A DNA stretch of 15,607 bases, taken from the NCBI GenBank assembly GCA_038240875.1, contig JBBRGG010000058.1, positions 1 through 15,607 on the forward strand, given 5' to 3'. The notes under the pieces were generated by a model, which made no database searches, had not been told where the DNA came from, and was given only the letters and a program-made list of their open reading frames with translations. The stretch's first letter is position 1, and every line of letters begins with the position of its first letter. The stretch comes from JBBRGG01 sp038240875 (GTDB lineage Bacteria; Planctomycetota; Phycisphaerae; Phycisphaerales; UBA1924). Position numbers and translations under genes: made by a program. Below are positions 7,052 to 14,165 of the stretch, one piece after another.

Positions 7052-8497
7052 ATGCAGACTCGTTATAACTCAAAATCAAAGCACCTCGGCGTAACGCCGC
7101 CATCTCCTTCTCCCTCACTCTCGCGCGCTTCACGCTCAACCGCGCTCAATTGCCGAAAAACTTCTCGCGCTTACACCAGCTTGGCTTACGCCAGCTTTCT
7201 TTGCCTCGCCGTCGTAGGCACGCTTCTAGGCACGTCATCCTGCGGCGCAATCGAACGAGTCACCGAAGCCGCCAAAGGTACGCCAAAGGTTCGCACCGTC
7301 AAGATGTACACCACCGAGCCCAACGTTCGTGTACGCATCCACTCCGCCGTTCCCAAAGTCACCATCGATGGCGTCCCCACCCTCGTCGTCCGCCCCAAGA
7401 CCGTCGGCTCAACCGTCGGCCGCGCCGAGTCCATGGCTGCACCTCTCGTTATTACCTCTTCTCGCAACGGCCTTATCTTCACCGACCCAAAGGGGAAGAA
7501 AGTTCAATGGCCCGCAGGTCAAGACGCAGAGATTCTCCCCACCGCCTCAGAAGGCACCTCTGTCCGCATCGATGGCGTCAACTACCCAGGTTTCGCCATC
7601 GTCTCCTCCAAAGCCGACGGCAACGCCACCACGATGGACGTCATCGTCGACATGCCCATCGAGGCTTACATCCCCGGAGTGCTCAGCCACGAACTCTGGA
7701 AAGATTGGCCACGCCAAACCTACGAGTGCCAGGCCGTTGCCGCTCGTAGTTACGCGGTGCACGAACGCGAACGCTCTCGCCGCGAAGGCAAGCCCTTTGA
7801 CCTTGAAGACACCACCGCCGACCAGGTCTTTGGTGGCACAACCAAACTTCGCATGCCCATGGAAACCGCCCAGGCAACTCGTGGTCTGATCCTTACATGG
7901 CGCGGCGAAGTCCTTCGCGCATATTACAGCAGCCAGTGTGGCGGGCGATCCGCATCCGCCGCCGCCGTCTGGTCCACCTCGCAAAGGTTCGAGTTCAACG
8001 AAGCCGAACCGATCCAAGGCAAGCCCAGGCCTCATTACTGCCAGCGCTCGCCACGTTATCGCTGGGAAGTCACCCGCCCCGACGACGACGTGAACCAGCG
8101 CCTTCGTGCCTACGGCCGCATGCGCAACACCGATCTTCAAAACGTAACACGCGTTCGTAAAATTGAAATCAACGAACGAAACGATGCCGATCGCCCAAAT
8201 ACATACACCGTCACCGACGACCGCGACCGCGAATGTATCGTTCGTGCCGAAGACCTTCGTGCGGCTCTTAATCACGCCGTCAAAGGCTTGCCCGCGATCA
8301 CGCCCGAAACCATTGTGCACTCAGGCGACCTTGAAGCCGAAGTGTGGGCCAACACCGTTCGATTTCGTGGCCGCGGATGGGGCCATGGCGTGGGCATGTG
8401 CCAATGGTGCGCCAAAGGCATGGCGGACGCTGGAATGGACTGGGCTAGCATGATCAAAACCTTCTACCCCGAAGCCGAAGTCGTCAAAGCCTGGTGA
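7052..8497 (+). CDS. SpoIID/LytB domain protein, probable lipoprotein
   Basis: SpoIID-family proteins are lytic transglycosylases that cut peptidoglycan glycan strands lacking stem peptides. This 481-residue product starts at ATG 7052, with AAAGG 9 bases upstream. A basic, Ser-rich n-region (1-40) leads to a hydrophobic segment at 43-60 and then TSSC, giving a plausible but non-ideal lipobox at Cys64. The SpoIID core includes YIPGVLSHELWKDWP (206-220; Glu214 fits the catalytic Glu), CQAVAARSYAV (226-236), AYYSSQCGGRSA (290-301) and RGWGHGVGMCQWCAKGMA (441-458). Cysteines at 296, 330, 450 and 453 are notable; the usual family text near the end is GMSQYGA. Planctomycetes are not known to make endospores, so a role in envelope remodelling is inferred. 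The stop is followed by hairpin repeats and a terminator. Confidence 0.88.
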   Translation: MQTRYNSKSKHLGVTPPSPSPSLSRASRSTALNCRKTSRAYTSLAYASFLCLAVVGTLLGTSSCGAIERVTEAAKGTPKVRTVKMYTTEPNVRVRIHSAVPKVTIDGVPTLVVRPKTVGSTVGRAESMAAPLVITSSRNGLIFTDPKGKKVQWPAGQDAEILPTASEGTSVRIDGVNYPGFAIVSSKADGNATTMDVIVDMPIEAYIPGVLSHELWKDWPRQTYECQAVAARSYAVHERERSRREGKPFDLEDTTADQVFGGTTKLRMPMETAQATRGLILTWRGEVLRAYYSSQCGGRSASAAAVWSTSQRFEFNEAEPIQGKPRPHYCQRSPRYRWEVTRPDDDVNQRLRAYGRMRNTDLQNVTRVRKIEINERNDADRPNTYTVTDDRDRECIVRAEDLRAALNHAVKGLPAITPETIVHSGDLEAEVWANTVRFRGRGWGHGVGMCQWCAKGMADAGMDWASMIKTFYPEAEVVKAW

Positions 8498-8521
8498 CAC
8501 TTAGGCGTTGTCGCCTTTGCC

Positions 8522-8648
8522 TTTCCCGTGCCACGATGATCGCTTCGATCGTGGCGTGTCTTTGCCTTGGGTGGTCCTGCGGTCCCCGCCGGGTTCTTTG
8601 TATTTCCCGTGCCACCATGATTGCTTCAATCGTGGTGCTGTCTTTGTT
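8522..8648 (+). repeat. Two diverged copies of a 43-44 base hairpin repeat
   Basis: Copy 1 (8522-8564) and copy 2 (8603-8646) both begin TTTCCCGTGCCAC and end TGTCTTTG. They differ at four positions and one indel. Each holds an inverted repeat around a CTT loop. GATCG-CTT-CGATC in copy 1 becomes GATTG-CTT-CAATC in copy 2, so both sides changed together (C41:G47 to T22:A28, within 8541/8547 and 8622/8628) and pairing is kept. Confidence 0.8.
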
Positions 8649-8660
8649 TTGCCTTTGGGT

Positions 8661-8685
8661 ACCCCCTCTCTCCGAGAGGGGGTTT
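8661..8685 (+). terminator. Terminator-like hairpin after the SpoIID gene
   Basis: ACCCCCTCTC (8661-8670) and GAGAGGGGGT (8674-8683) pair perfectly over 10 bp around TCC, and the right arm runs into TTT. The stem is very stable, but the T-run is short. It lies 164 bases after the SpoIID stop. Confidence 0.6.
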
Positions 8686-8783
8686 GACCCGACCCACCGG
8701 CCAATCTCTAACTGACCCCGCCTTTGGTCCAATATTCACACCAAGTTATTGGCATTCCCGCAACCGTGTGGCATATTAAAGGC

Positions 8784-10013
8784 ATGCCCACCCCCGCCAC
8801 GCTCTCTCTACGTTCAAACTTCCGCCGTCAAACTCTTTCGCTCGCTATCGCGCGCTTGGCCATCGCGCCGATCGCCGTATTCTCACTCGCCGCCGCGGCC
8901 TTCGCCTGCCTGACTCTCCTCCCCGCACAATCCGCCTTGGCACAAGGCTTCGCGCCGGGGTTTCACGTCTTCTCGCCGCCGCAGGGCAATATATGGGGTG
9001 ATGCATTCATCAGCGATGATGGCTTGACCGTTGGTGGCAATGTTTACAATCAAAACGCAAATCCAAGTACTACTAGTTACACGCTGAATTCTTCAGGCAT
9101 TACCCAGTTTTCACAGTCGCCATTTGCATATGACGTTTCCGACAACGCCGCGTACACCGTTGGCTATGCAAGCCGCAGGAGCGCCTCGGGCGTCGTGGAT
9201 ATATTCAGCCCTACCATAATTCGACCAGAATTTTCGTCAAACGGCGCCCACATCAGCGGCAACGGCCAGGTTGTCGCGGGAAGCAGTGAATCTGCGAATG
9301 CGGGCGGGATTGTCGCATCGCGGGCGCATCGCTGGACGCCACAAGGCGGCTTGCAATTCCTGCCGGAGTATCGACCCAATTCGGCGTTGACAACAGTTAA
9401 GAACATCAGCCGCGATGGCAACACCATCGTCGGCGAAGGTCGGGACTCCGTGTTTGGTCTTCGGCAAGAAGCATGGTCATGGAACCCAACAACGGGATTT
9501 AGGATCTTGCCGGATGCGCCAGGAGCAGGCACAATTCGTGCTGAAGCCTTTGCAGTTAATTTTGACGGGTCGATTGTAGTTGGAAGAGGCAATAATTCAG
9601 TGGGTTTCTCTCGGGCAGTTAAATGGCAGAATGGTGTTCCAACGGTTCTAACGACTCCGCTAAATTATCGATCGTGTGTTGCAAATGGACTCAGTGACGA
9701 TGGCACTATCGTTACTGGTGTACTCGCAGGGAGTCTTACAGGCTTTCCTGAAACTGGCGCGATCTGGACTGTACAAACGAACTGGCTACCAACGCTCGAC
9801 TACCTTCGTTTACAAGGACTTTCTATCCCAGCCTACTACAGCAGTAGGTTCAATACGACAATTTCCGCAGATGGAAACACCATTTCAAGCCTCATTCGTG
9901 ATAATCGAAATGGTTCTGAATTTCTCATGGTCGCGGTTATCCCCGCACCTTCGTCCTTGTTCTTGCTGACCTTTGGCTTCGCCCTCTCCCGTCGTGCGCG
10001 TGCCCGGCGGTAA
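8784..10013 (+). CDS. Secreted HAF-repeat protein with PEP-CTERM-like tail
   Basis: The product has 409 residues. An N-terminal signal (basic SLRSNFRRQ, then hydrophobic 18-48) likely ends near SALAQ at 50-54. The mature part carries at least seven copies of a motif like (V/I/L)S.DG..V.G: ISDDGLTVGGN, VSDNAAYTVGY, ISGNGQVVAGS, ISRDGNTIVGE, NFDGSIVVGR, LSDDGTIVTGV and ISADGNTISSL. This is the HAF extracellular repeat pattern, which probably folds as a beta-propeller. The last 25 residues run IPAPSSLFLLTFGFALSRRARARR: a Pro-Ala-Pro motif, a membrane segment and an Arg cluster. That is the PEP-CTERM/exosortase sorting layout with Ala in place of Glu. ATG 8784 was chosen for the signal peptide. 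Possible -35/-10 elements (TTGGCA 8749, TATTAA 8774) would leave almost no leader. Ligand and function are unknown. Confidence 0.75.
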   Translation: MPTPATLSLRSNFRRQTLSLAIARLAIAPIAVFSLAAAAFACLTLLPAQSALAQGFAPGFHVFSPPQGNIWGDAFISDDGLTVGGNVYNQNANPSTTSYTLNSSGITQFSQSPFAYDVSDNAAYTVGYASRRSASGVVDIFSPTIIRPEFSSNGAHISGNGQVVAGSSESANAGGIVASRAHRWTPQGGLQFLPEYRPNSALTTVKNISRDGNTIVGEGRDSVFGLRQEAWSWNPTTGFRILPDAPGAGTIRAEAFAVNFDGSIVVGRGNNSVGFSRAVKWQNGVPTVLTTPLNYRSCVANGLSDDGTIVTGVLAGSLTGFPETGAIWTVQTNWLPTLDYLRLQGLSIPAYYSSRFNTTISADGNTISSLIRDNRNGSEFLMVAVIPAPSSLFLLTFGFALSRRARARR

Positions 10014-10037
10014 GTCTGGTGTGTTGACACAATCTGA

Positions 10038-10072
10038 TAGGAGTTTCCGGTATGAAGCATCATTTCGGCTAG
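10038..10072 (+). promoter_or_regulatory. Ribosome-binding site and start that run into an amber codon
   Basis: AGGAG at 10040-10044 precedes ATG 10052 by 7 bases, one of the best initiation regions in the window. It opens a frame of only six codons (MKHHFG) before TAG at 10070-10072. The same frame then continues open with a signal-peptide sequence. This marks the original start of the dockerin gene. Confidence 0.75.
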
Positions 10073-12480
10073 TCTCTTTGCGCGCTCGCTGGCTCGGTTT
10101 CATCCGTCCACGCCCAGTATGCGGCAGTCAAGCCTCAATACTATTCATGGCAGCAGAACCCTATTGTTACATCGGCGTACACATACAACGCACGGTTCAC
10201 CGCTGCCATTAAGTTTGAGATGCGACCTCCCACGGATGCCGGCTTTCCGTCTACGCCGCAATTAGCGGCATCAGCCGCAGTCGAACAGATCCTCGAACGT
10301 TTGAACGCCTTTCCAGGCTCGGAAGGCACACTGGCAGCAGACAAAATCTGTATCACGCTGCAGAACCTCGGTGGCAAGGGAAGCAACTACTATAGAGATA
10401 CACAGTTTTCGTTGTTGAGGGATGCTGACAAAATCTTAGTTCCCGATATCTCTCCACTTGGTGATCTTCGTGCAAACTGGGAAGTCATCCAACCCTGGAT
10501 GACCACCGCCATCGGTGAATACGACACGGTCACAGGAAAGTGGGCAGGTGGTGCAGCGACGGCTTGGATGCATCAATTCTGTACCCAGTTAACGCTCCAA
10601 CTTGGCAACGTACAATTCCCAGGAGTTCAGTCGCTTGTGCCAGCACGCTTTCATCACGAGATTGAGACAAATCTAACGCTCGGCTCATATGGTAACGAGC
10701 CAATCCGAGTCATGCTCGCGTGCGAAGCCGACCCAAGGTGGAGCACCCTCCGGGTTCCCGGCTATAACAACAAAACCATGCTCCAGCTTTGGCAAGAAGC
10801 TCAAGATAAGTATGGCTGGCGCGCTCCTAATGGCAGCTACGTGACGCTCGCATCTGTTCTTGACCCACAAGGTAATGCTTCTGATGCACTCACAAATCGT
10901 CCCTATTATCTTTGGTGGGTTGCGTGTGTCGGCGTGCGATGGACGGCGCGATCAAAATCGCGTTCATCGACCCCATCAAAGAATATTGGCCGACAAACAC
11001 GCCCAAGATCAGCAACTACGACAACTTCAACATGGACATGGGCGAAGATCGATTCGAATGGCGGCAAACGCGAGTTGCCGATGGATCGGTCAAGTTTACC
11101 AACAAGTTTCTCCGCGGCGCCTATGATTTCGGTGGGTTCGGGGCATACCCGTTCTACACGGCTACCAGCACGACGGCGTCGCCATTGTTGTGGGTCATGA
11201 CAAAGGGGTTTGCGTCGGGCAACTTTGATTCTCCAGCGCTGTATTATGACAGTCCTGTCAATAGCGATGGCGTCATTTCATCCGACATCGATGCGTTGCG
11301 TCAGCCGCGTTGGTATGAAACGGATATTTCTATTCCTGAATTTGTACAAGAAACTTGGCAACAGACATCGCGTCGGCGTCATCGTCACATCATGGATGCG
11401 ATCACGAACAGCGCGCCAAGTGGCAAAGAAGGTGTAGTGCCTTGGATCGCGATCCCTGGCTACGAACCCTTATACAATGAGAACGCAGCTTTCATCGGAA
11501 ATGCGGGCATCGATGAGACTCGCCGAACGCTTGCACTGCTCAGGTCAAAGGACGTGCGCGAAGCGATCATGTTCGCCACTAAAAGTATTGCAGGCGGTCG
11601 AGGAGAGGCAGACAAATGGGCCAATTTTGTCCGTGCCGACGCGCAGGTCTTCACACCTACCTACGACCTGTACGAAGTAACTCGCGGGGTCGATTTGCAC
11701 CCTTCAGACAATGGGCATCCCGGCGCGCTTATGACCACGCTACGTGGTGCCTTGCCGCGGGAACGGGTCGAGATTGCCGCCGAACCCGTTGATGGCCAGC
11801 CAAACCTTGGCGCAACCGAGATCATTGTCACGATCAACAGCATTTATCCGTACGACAACGGATTGAATGGTCGCATCGTGCTTGAGTGCAGCCTCAAACC
11901 TGTCATTCAAACTGAAATTGGGAATCTGGCCGCTCTCGCAAATTGGACCGCAGGTGTGTCAGGGTATGTTTCGATTTGGAACATAAATTCATCCATGTGG
12001 GAGCCGCTGAGCACTGTTCATGATTACAACAGTCAAAGCGAGGGGCAGTACTTCTTCTATACGCCCGACGCTTCTACACGCCGTGAATGGGTTTTGTACG
12101 ATGGCAGCCAGACGGATTTCGATTTCTGCAATTATATTGTAATTGGTCCTTCTTCTTGTTCGGGAAGCATTATGCTCAAGTTTACGCACGTCGCTCAAAT
12201 GCCTCCTTCGGGTTTTGTGTCGAGTTATGATCTTGTTCAGTTCTACCATATTGATCTTGATCTTCTGCCTTCGTATGAAGGTGAGGATCCGATTCCTCTC
12301 GGCCTGATGTCTGGCTCTTCGATCAACGCCGACTTCGACTTCAATGGCGAAGAAACTGCCGCTGACGCGAGCGGCTTTGTACAAGCCTGGACCAACGGCC
12401 TTCCCGCCGGCGACTACAACGGCGACGGCGAAGTCGAAGCCATCGACCTCACCCAGTTCATGAACGCAATCGCCGAGTAA
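10052..12480 (+). pseudogene. Large secreted dockerin-domain protein, disrupted by a nonsense codon and a frameshift
   Basis: After the TAG at codon 7 the reading frame resumes with SLCALAGSVSSVHAQYAAVK, a clear signal-peptide h-region ending in a V-H-A/Q-Y cleavage site, so translation from ATG 10220 would lack the export signal. This frame stays open to 11200. The homologous-looking continuation lies in the -1 frame, open from 10885 to 12480. The switch is near 10912-10950, for example a base lost at about 10936 so that WWVACVGV joins AMDGAIKIAFIDP. Repaired, the protein would have about 809 residues. The body is an unrecognised extracellular region with many Trp/Tyr/Asn residues. The end (about 12320-12480) has two EF-hand-like segments, DFDFNGEETAAD and GDYNGDGEVEAID, typical of dockerin repeats. 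An assembly error could explain one lesion, but less easily both. Confidence 0.7.
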
Positions 12481-12568
12481 TGCCTTCATACCTTCATTTA
12501 CACTTCTCTCGCCTTGTCTCCATACCTCGTTGCCATACATGCCCGACATAGCTCGGCATTAAACCCCC

Positions 12569-12604
12569 CGATGCCCCGTACCACGCGTGCGGGGCATCGC
12601 TTTT
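12569..12604 (+). terminator. Intrinsic terminator after the dockerin gene
   Basis: CGATGCCCCG (12569-12578) pairs perfectly with CGGGGCATCG (12590-12599) over 10 bp. The loop is 11 bases with a small internal CAC/GTG pairing. C and then TTTT (12601-12604) follow. It sits 89 bases past the stop and about 100 bases before the next gene. Confidence 0.85.
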
Positions 12605-12702
12605 CCGGCTCCACCTTGCTCGCCTAGAATGAACACCGGCACACGCGCGATTCGCCGTGCAACTTCCGATTCTCGTTTCAGTCACACGATAGAGGAACAT
12701 TG

Positions 12703-13641
12703 ATGTCGTATAATCCCCTAGACACCGTCATTGGTGTGTCCGAATCCTCACGCCGCGATCCCTCTGCTGCTTCTCGCCACCTCGACGCGGCCAACGCCGC
12801 CCAGAAAGTTGGCGAGCGTGCGATGACCATCGCCGAACTCCGCAAGGCTGCCGCCGCTGATCCAGAAAATGGCGAAGCCTTATTCCGCCTTGGATATCAA
12901 CTTGACCTCGTTGGCGAAGAAGACGAAGCTCTTTCGCTCTATGAGCGTGCGTGCCAATGCCGCCCCCCGATGGTCAACGCATTTATGAACCTCGCCGTCT
13001 TGTATGAGGACCGTGGGGAATATGCCTACGCCGAGCGAGCTCTTCGGCAGATCTTGGATACCAATCCAAACCACTTGCGTGCTTTGCTCTTCATGAAAGA
13101 TGTTCAGGCCAGCCGTGAAATGATCATCGAAGAAGAACAGGACCGCGATATCTTCAAGCGCAAAGCCTTGCTAGATACGCCTGTTACAGACTTTGAACTG
13201 TCTGTGCGTGCACGTACGTGCCTCAAGAAAATGAGCATTCGTTCGCTGGGCGACTTGCTTCGGATCACCGAAGCCGAGTTGATGAGCTACAAGAACTTTG
13301 GCGAGAGCTCGCTGGTCGAGATCAAGAAGATGTTGTCTGCCAAGGGTTTGCGACTAGGTCAAGGCCTGGAAGATGCACATCGTGCGGCACGCCGTGCCTT
13401 GATGGAACAGTATAAGGGCAGTGGCCAGGAAGCCGTGCTTGCCAAGCCTGTGAGCGATTTGCAGTTGTCGGTGCGTGCGCGTAAAGCATTACAATTGCTG
13501 ACGATACAAACGGTTGGCGACCTTGCGAGCCATACCGAAGCAGAGCTGATGGGCGTAAAAAACTTTGGCGCAACGTCGTTGAAGGAGATCAAGGAACGCC
13601 TTGCGGAGATGGGTCTGGGCCTTCGCCTGCTCGACTCGTAA
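12703..13641 (+). CDS. TPR protein with two RNA polymerase alpha C-terminal domains
   Basis: The 312-residue protein has a TPR region at about 40-135 (AAADPENGEALFRLGYQL; DTNPNHLRALLFMK), an acidic-charged linker, and then two copies of the alpha-CTD fold at about 159-219 and 248-309. Both copies match the E. coli alpha-CTD pattern: VRAR, then IRSLGDL or IQTVGDL, TEAELM, KNFG, and SL.EIK. R169 and R258 align with Arg265, the main UP-element DNA contact. Gly296, Ser299 and Glu302 equivalents are kept, but Asn268 becomes Thr or Lys and Lys298 becomes Ser or Thr. There is no alpha N-terminal domain, so it cannot replace RpoA. It may bind DNA or transcription factors and use the TPRs to recruit a partner (inference). 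ATG 12703 has AGAGGA 6 bases upstream. The gene stands alone between two terminators. Confidence 0.9.
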   Translation: MSYNPLDTVIGVSESSRRDPSAASRHLDAANAAQKVGERAMTIAELRKAAAADPENGEALFRLGYQLDLVGEEDEALSLYERACQCRPPMVNAFMNLAVLYEDRGEYAYAERALRQILDTNPNHLRALLFMKDVQASREMIIEEEQDRDIFKRKALLDTPVTDFELSVRARTCLKKMSIRSLGDLLRITEAELMSYKNFGESSLVEIKKMLSAKGLRLGQGLEDAHRAARRALMEQYKGSGQEAVLAKPVSDLQLSVRARKALQLLTIQTVGDLASHTEAELMGVKNFGATSLKEIKERLAEMGLGLRLLDS

Positions 13642-13739
13642 AGCTTTACAATTGGCGGAGCAATGCAGGCGTAGATATGACCTATTCGGGTATTTCTCAG
13701 AATCCGCTGAGAGTAGATGTACAAACCTCAATAATGAAT

Positions 13740-13775
13740 CAAGGCCTGCCAGTGCGGTAGGCCTTGGTCATTTTT
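13740..13775 (+). terminator. Intrinsic terminator of the TPR/alpha-CTD gene
   Basis: CAAGGCCTGCC (13740-13750) pairs with GGTAGGCCTTG (13756-13766) over 11 bp, with one G-T wobble and the loop AGTGC. GTCA and then TTTTT (13771-13775) follow. It lies about 100 bases after the stop. Confidence 0.85.
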
Positions 13776-13792
13776 AGCCAAGGCGTTTACCT

Positions 13793-13852
13793 GCTCGTGT
13801 GCTTGAGTGGTTAAGCGAAATGGAAACATACTCGCTGGTACGAGGCACGAGC
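13793..13852 (+). other. Cloverleaf-like 60-base segment, possible tRNA relic
   Basis: GCTCGTG (13793-13799) and CACGAGC (13846-13852) form a perfect 7-bp closing stem. It encloses three small hairpins: GCTT-GAGTGGTT-AAGC (13801-13816, which resembles a tRNA-Ser/Leu D-arm), ATG-GAAA-CAT, and CTCG-CTGGTA-CGAG (13831-13844). A TGGAAA reminiscent of the tRNA-Ser(GGA) anticodon loop is present. There is no proper anticodon stem or T-arm and the total is too short, so it is not a functional tRNA. Confidence 0.35.
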
Positions 13853-13898
13853 TAGTGAAAGCAACGGCTATTATGCCGAAGCGCAAGATCAGTAGTAT

Positions 13899-13937
13899 AA
13901 AAACGGCAAGTCCCAGCTTTTCAGCCAGGACCCGCCG
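13899..13937 (-). terminator. Intrinsic terminator for the DAHP synthase transcript
   Basis: On the minus strand a 15-bp stem (11 Watson-Crick and 4 G-U pairs) closes on a GAAA tetraloop (minus-strand arms at 13937-13923 and 13918-13904) and is followed directly by TTTTT (13903-13899). The G-U pairs would be A-C mismatches on the plus strand, so the RNA is read leftward. It is 229 bases past the DAHP synthase stop. Confidence 0.8.
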
Positions 13938-13967
13938 GTGGTGTAGGTGGCTCGTTAGGGGGACTTT

Positions 13968-14162
13968 CTACCCACTCTCCGGCTCCGCACACACAATGCC
14001 ACACAAAAGTGGCTTTGGCCAACAGACTGCAAGGGTTTTATGATTTATGCCGCCAATCTTCTCAGGCAAGAGCCCAAGTTGGTGGTTTGTCAAGCCTTTG
14101 GGTCGCAAACGCTGTATCTGGCTAGCCCTATAAGTCGGCGTATCTAATTCTTTGCGTGTCAC
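13968..14162 (-). CDS. Doubtful 64-residue ORF after DAHP synthase
   Basis: A GTG three bases after the DAHP synthase stop opens a 64-codon frame ending 31 bases before the minus-strand terminator, so position alone would suit a cotranscribed small gene. The product (MTRKELDTPTYRASQIQ... ending CAEPESG) shows no recognised domain, signal or membrane segment. Its codon use lacks the GC-rich third positions of the neighbouring genes. It may be a chance frame within a long 3' UTR. Confidence 0.2.
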   Translation of the reverse strand: MTRKELDTPTYRASQIQRLRPKGLTNHQLGLLPEKIGGINHKTLAVCWPKPLLCGIVCAEPESG

Positions 14163-14165
14163 CGG

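Larger units (their letters stand above)
13642..14165. other. 524-base intergenic region with convergent terminators
   Basis: The region separates the TPR/alpha-CTD gene from the convergent DAHP synthase gene. It holds a 6-bp hairpin (TCTCAG 13695-13700 with CTGAGA 13707-13712), a plus-strand terminator at 13740-13775, a 60-base cloverleaf-like segment at 13793-13852, a minus-strand terminator at 13899-13937, and about 230 bases downstream of the DAHP synthase stop that contain only a doubtful 64-codon reading frame. I see no convincing protein-coding gene. Confidence 0.7.

Noticed and set aside
7547..8320. Long open frame antisense to the SpoIID gene (257 codons)
   Set aside because: It mirrors the codon bias of the real gene on the other strand, shows no domain, and overlaps the conserved SpoIID motifs.
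10912..10950. Programmed -1 ribosomal frameshift in the dockerin gene
   Set aside because: I found no slippery heptamer or adjacent stable hairpin, and the same gene also carries an early amber codon, so decay or error fits better.
13793..13852. Functional tRNA gene
   Set aside because: It is only 60 bases long, with no 5-bp anticodon stem, no 7-base anticodon loop and no TTC-type T-arm.
13776..14165. tmRNA, RNase P RNA or group II intron remnant in the intergenic region
   Set aside because: Phrases such as AGAAAGTCC on the minus strand recall such RNAs, but the conserved tmRNA ends and tag, the RNase P core and a domain V hairpin are all absent.
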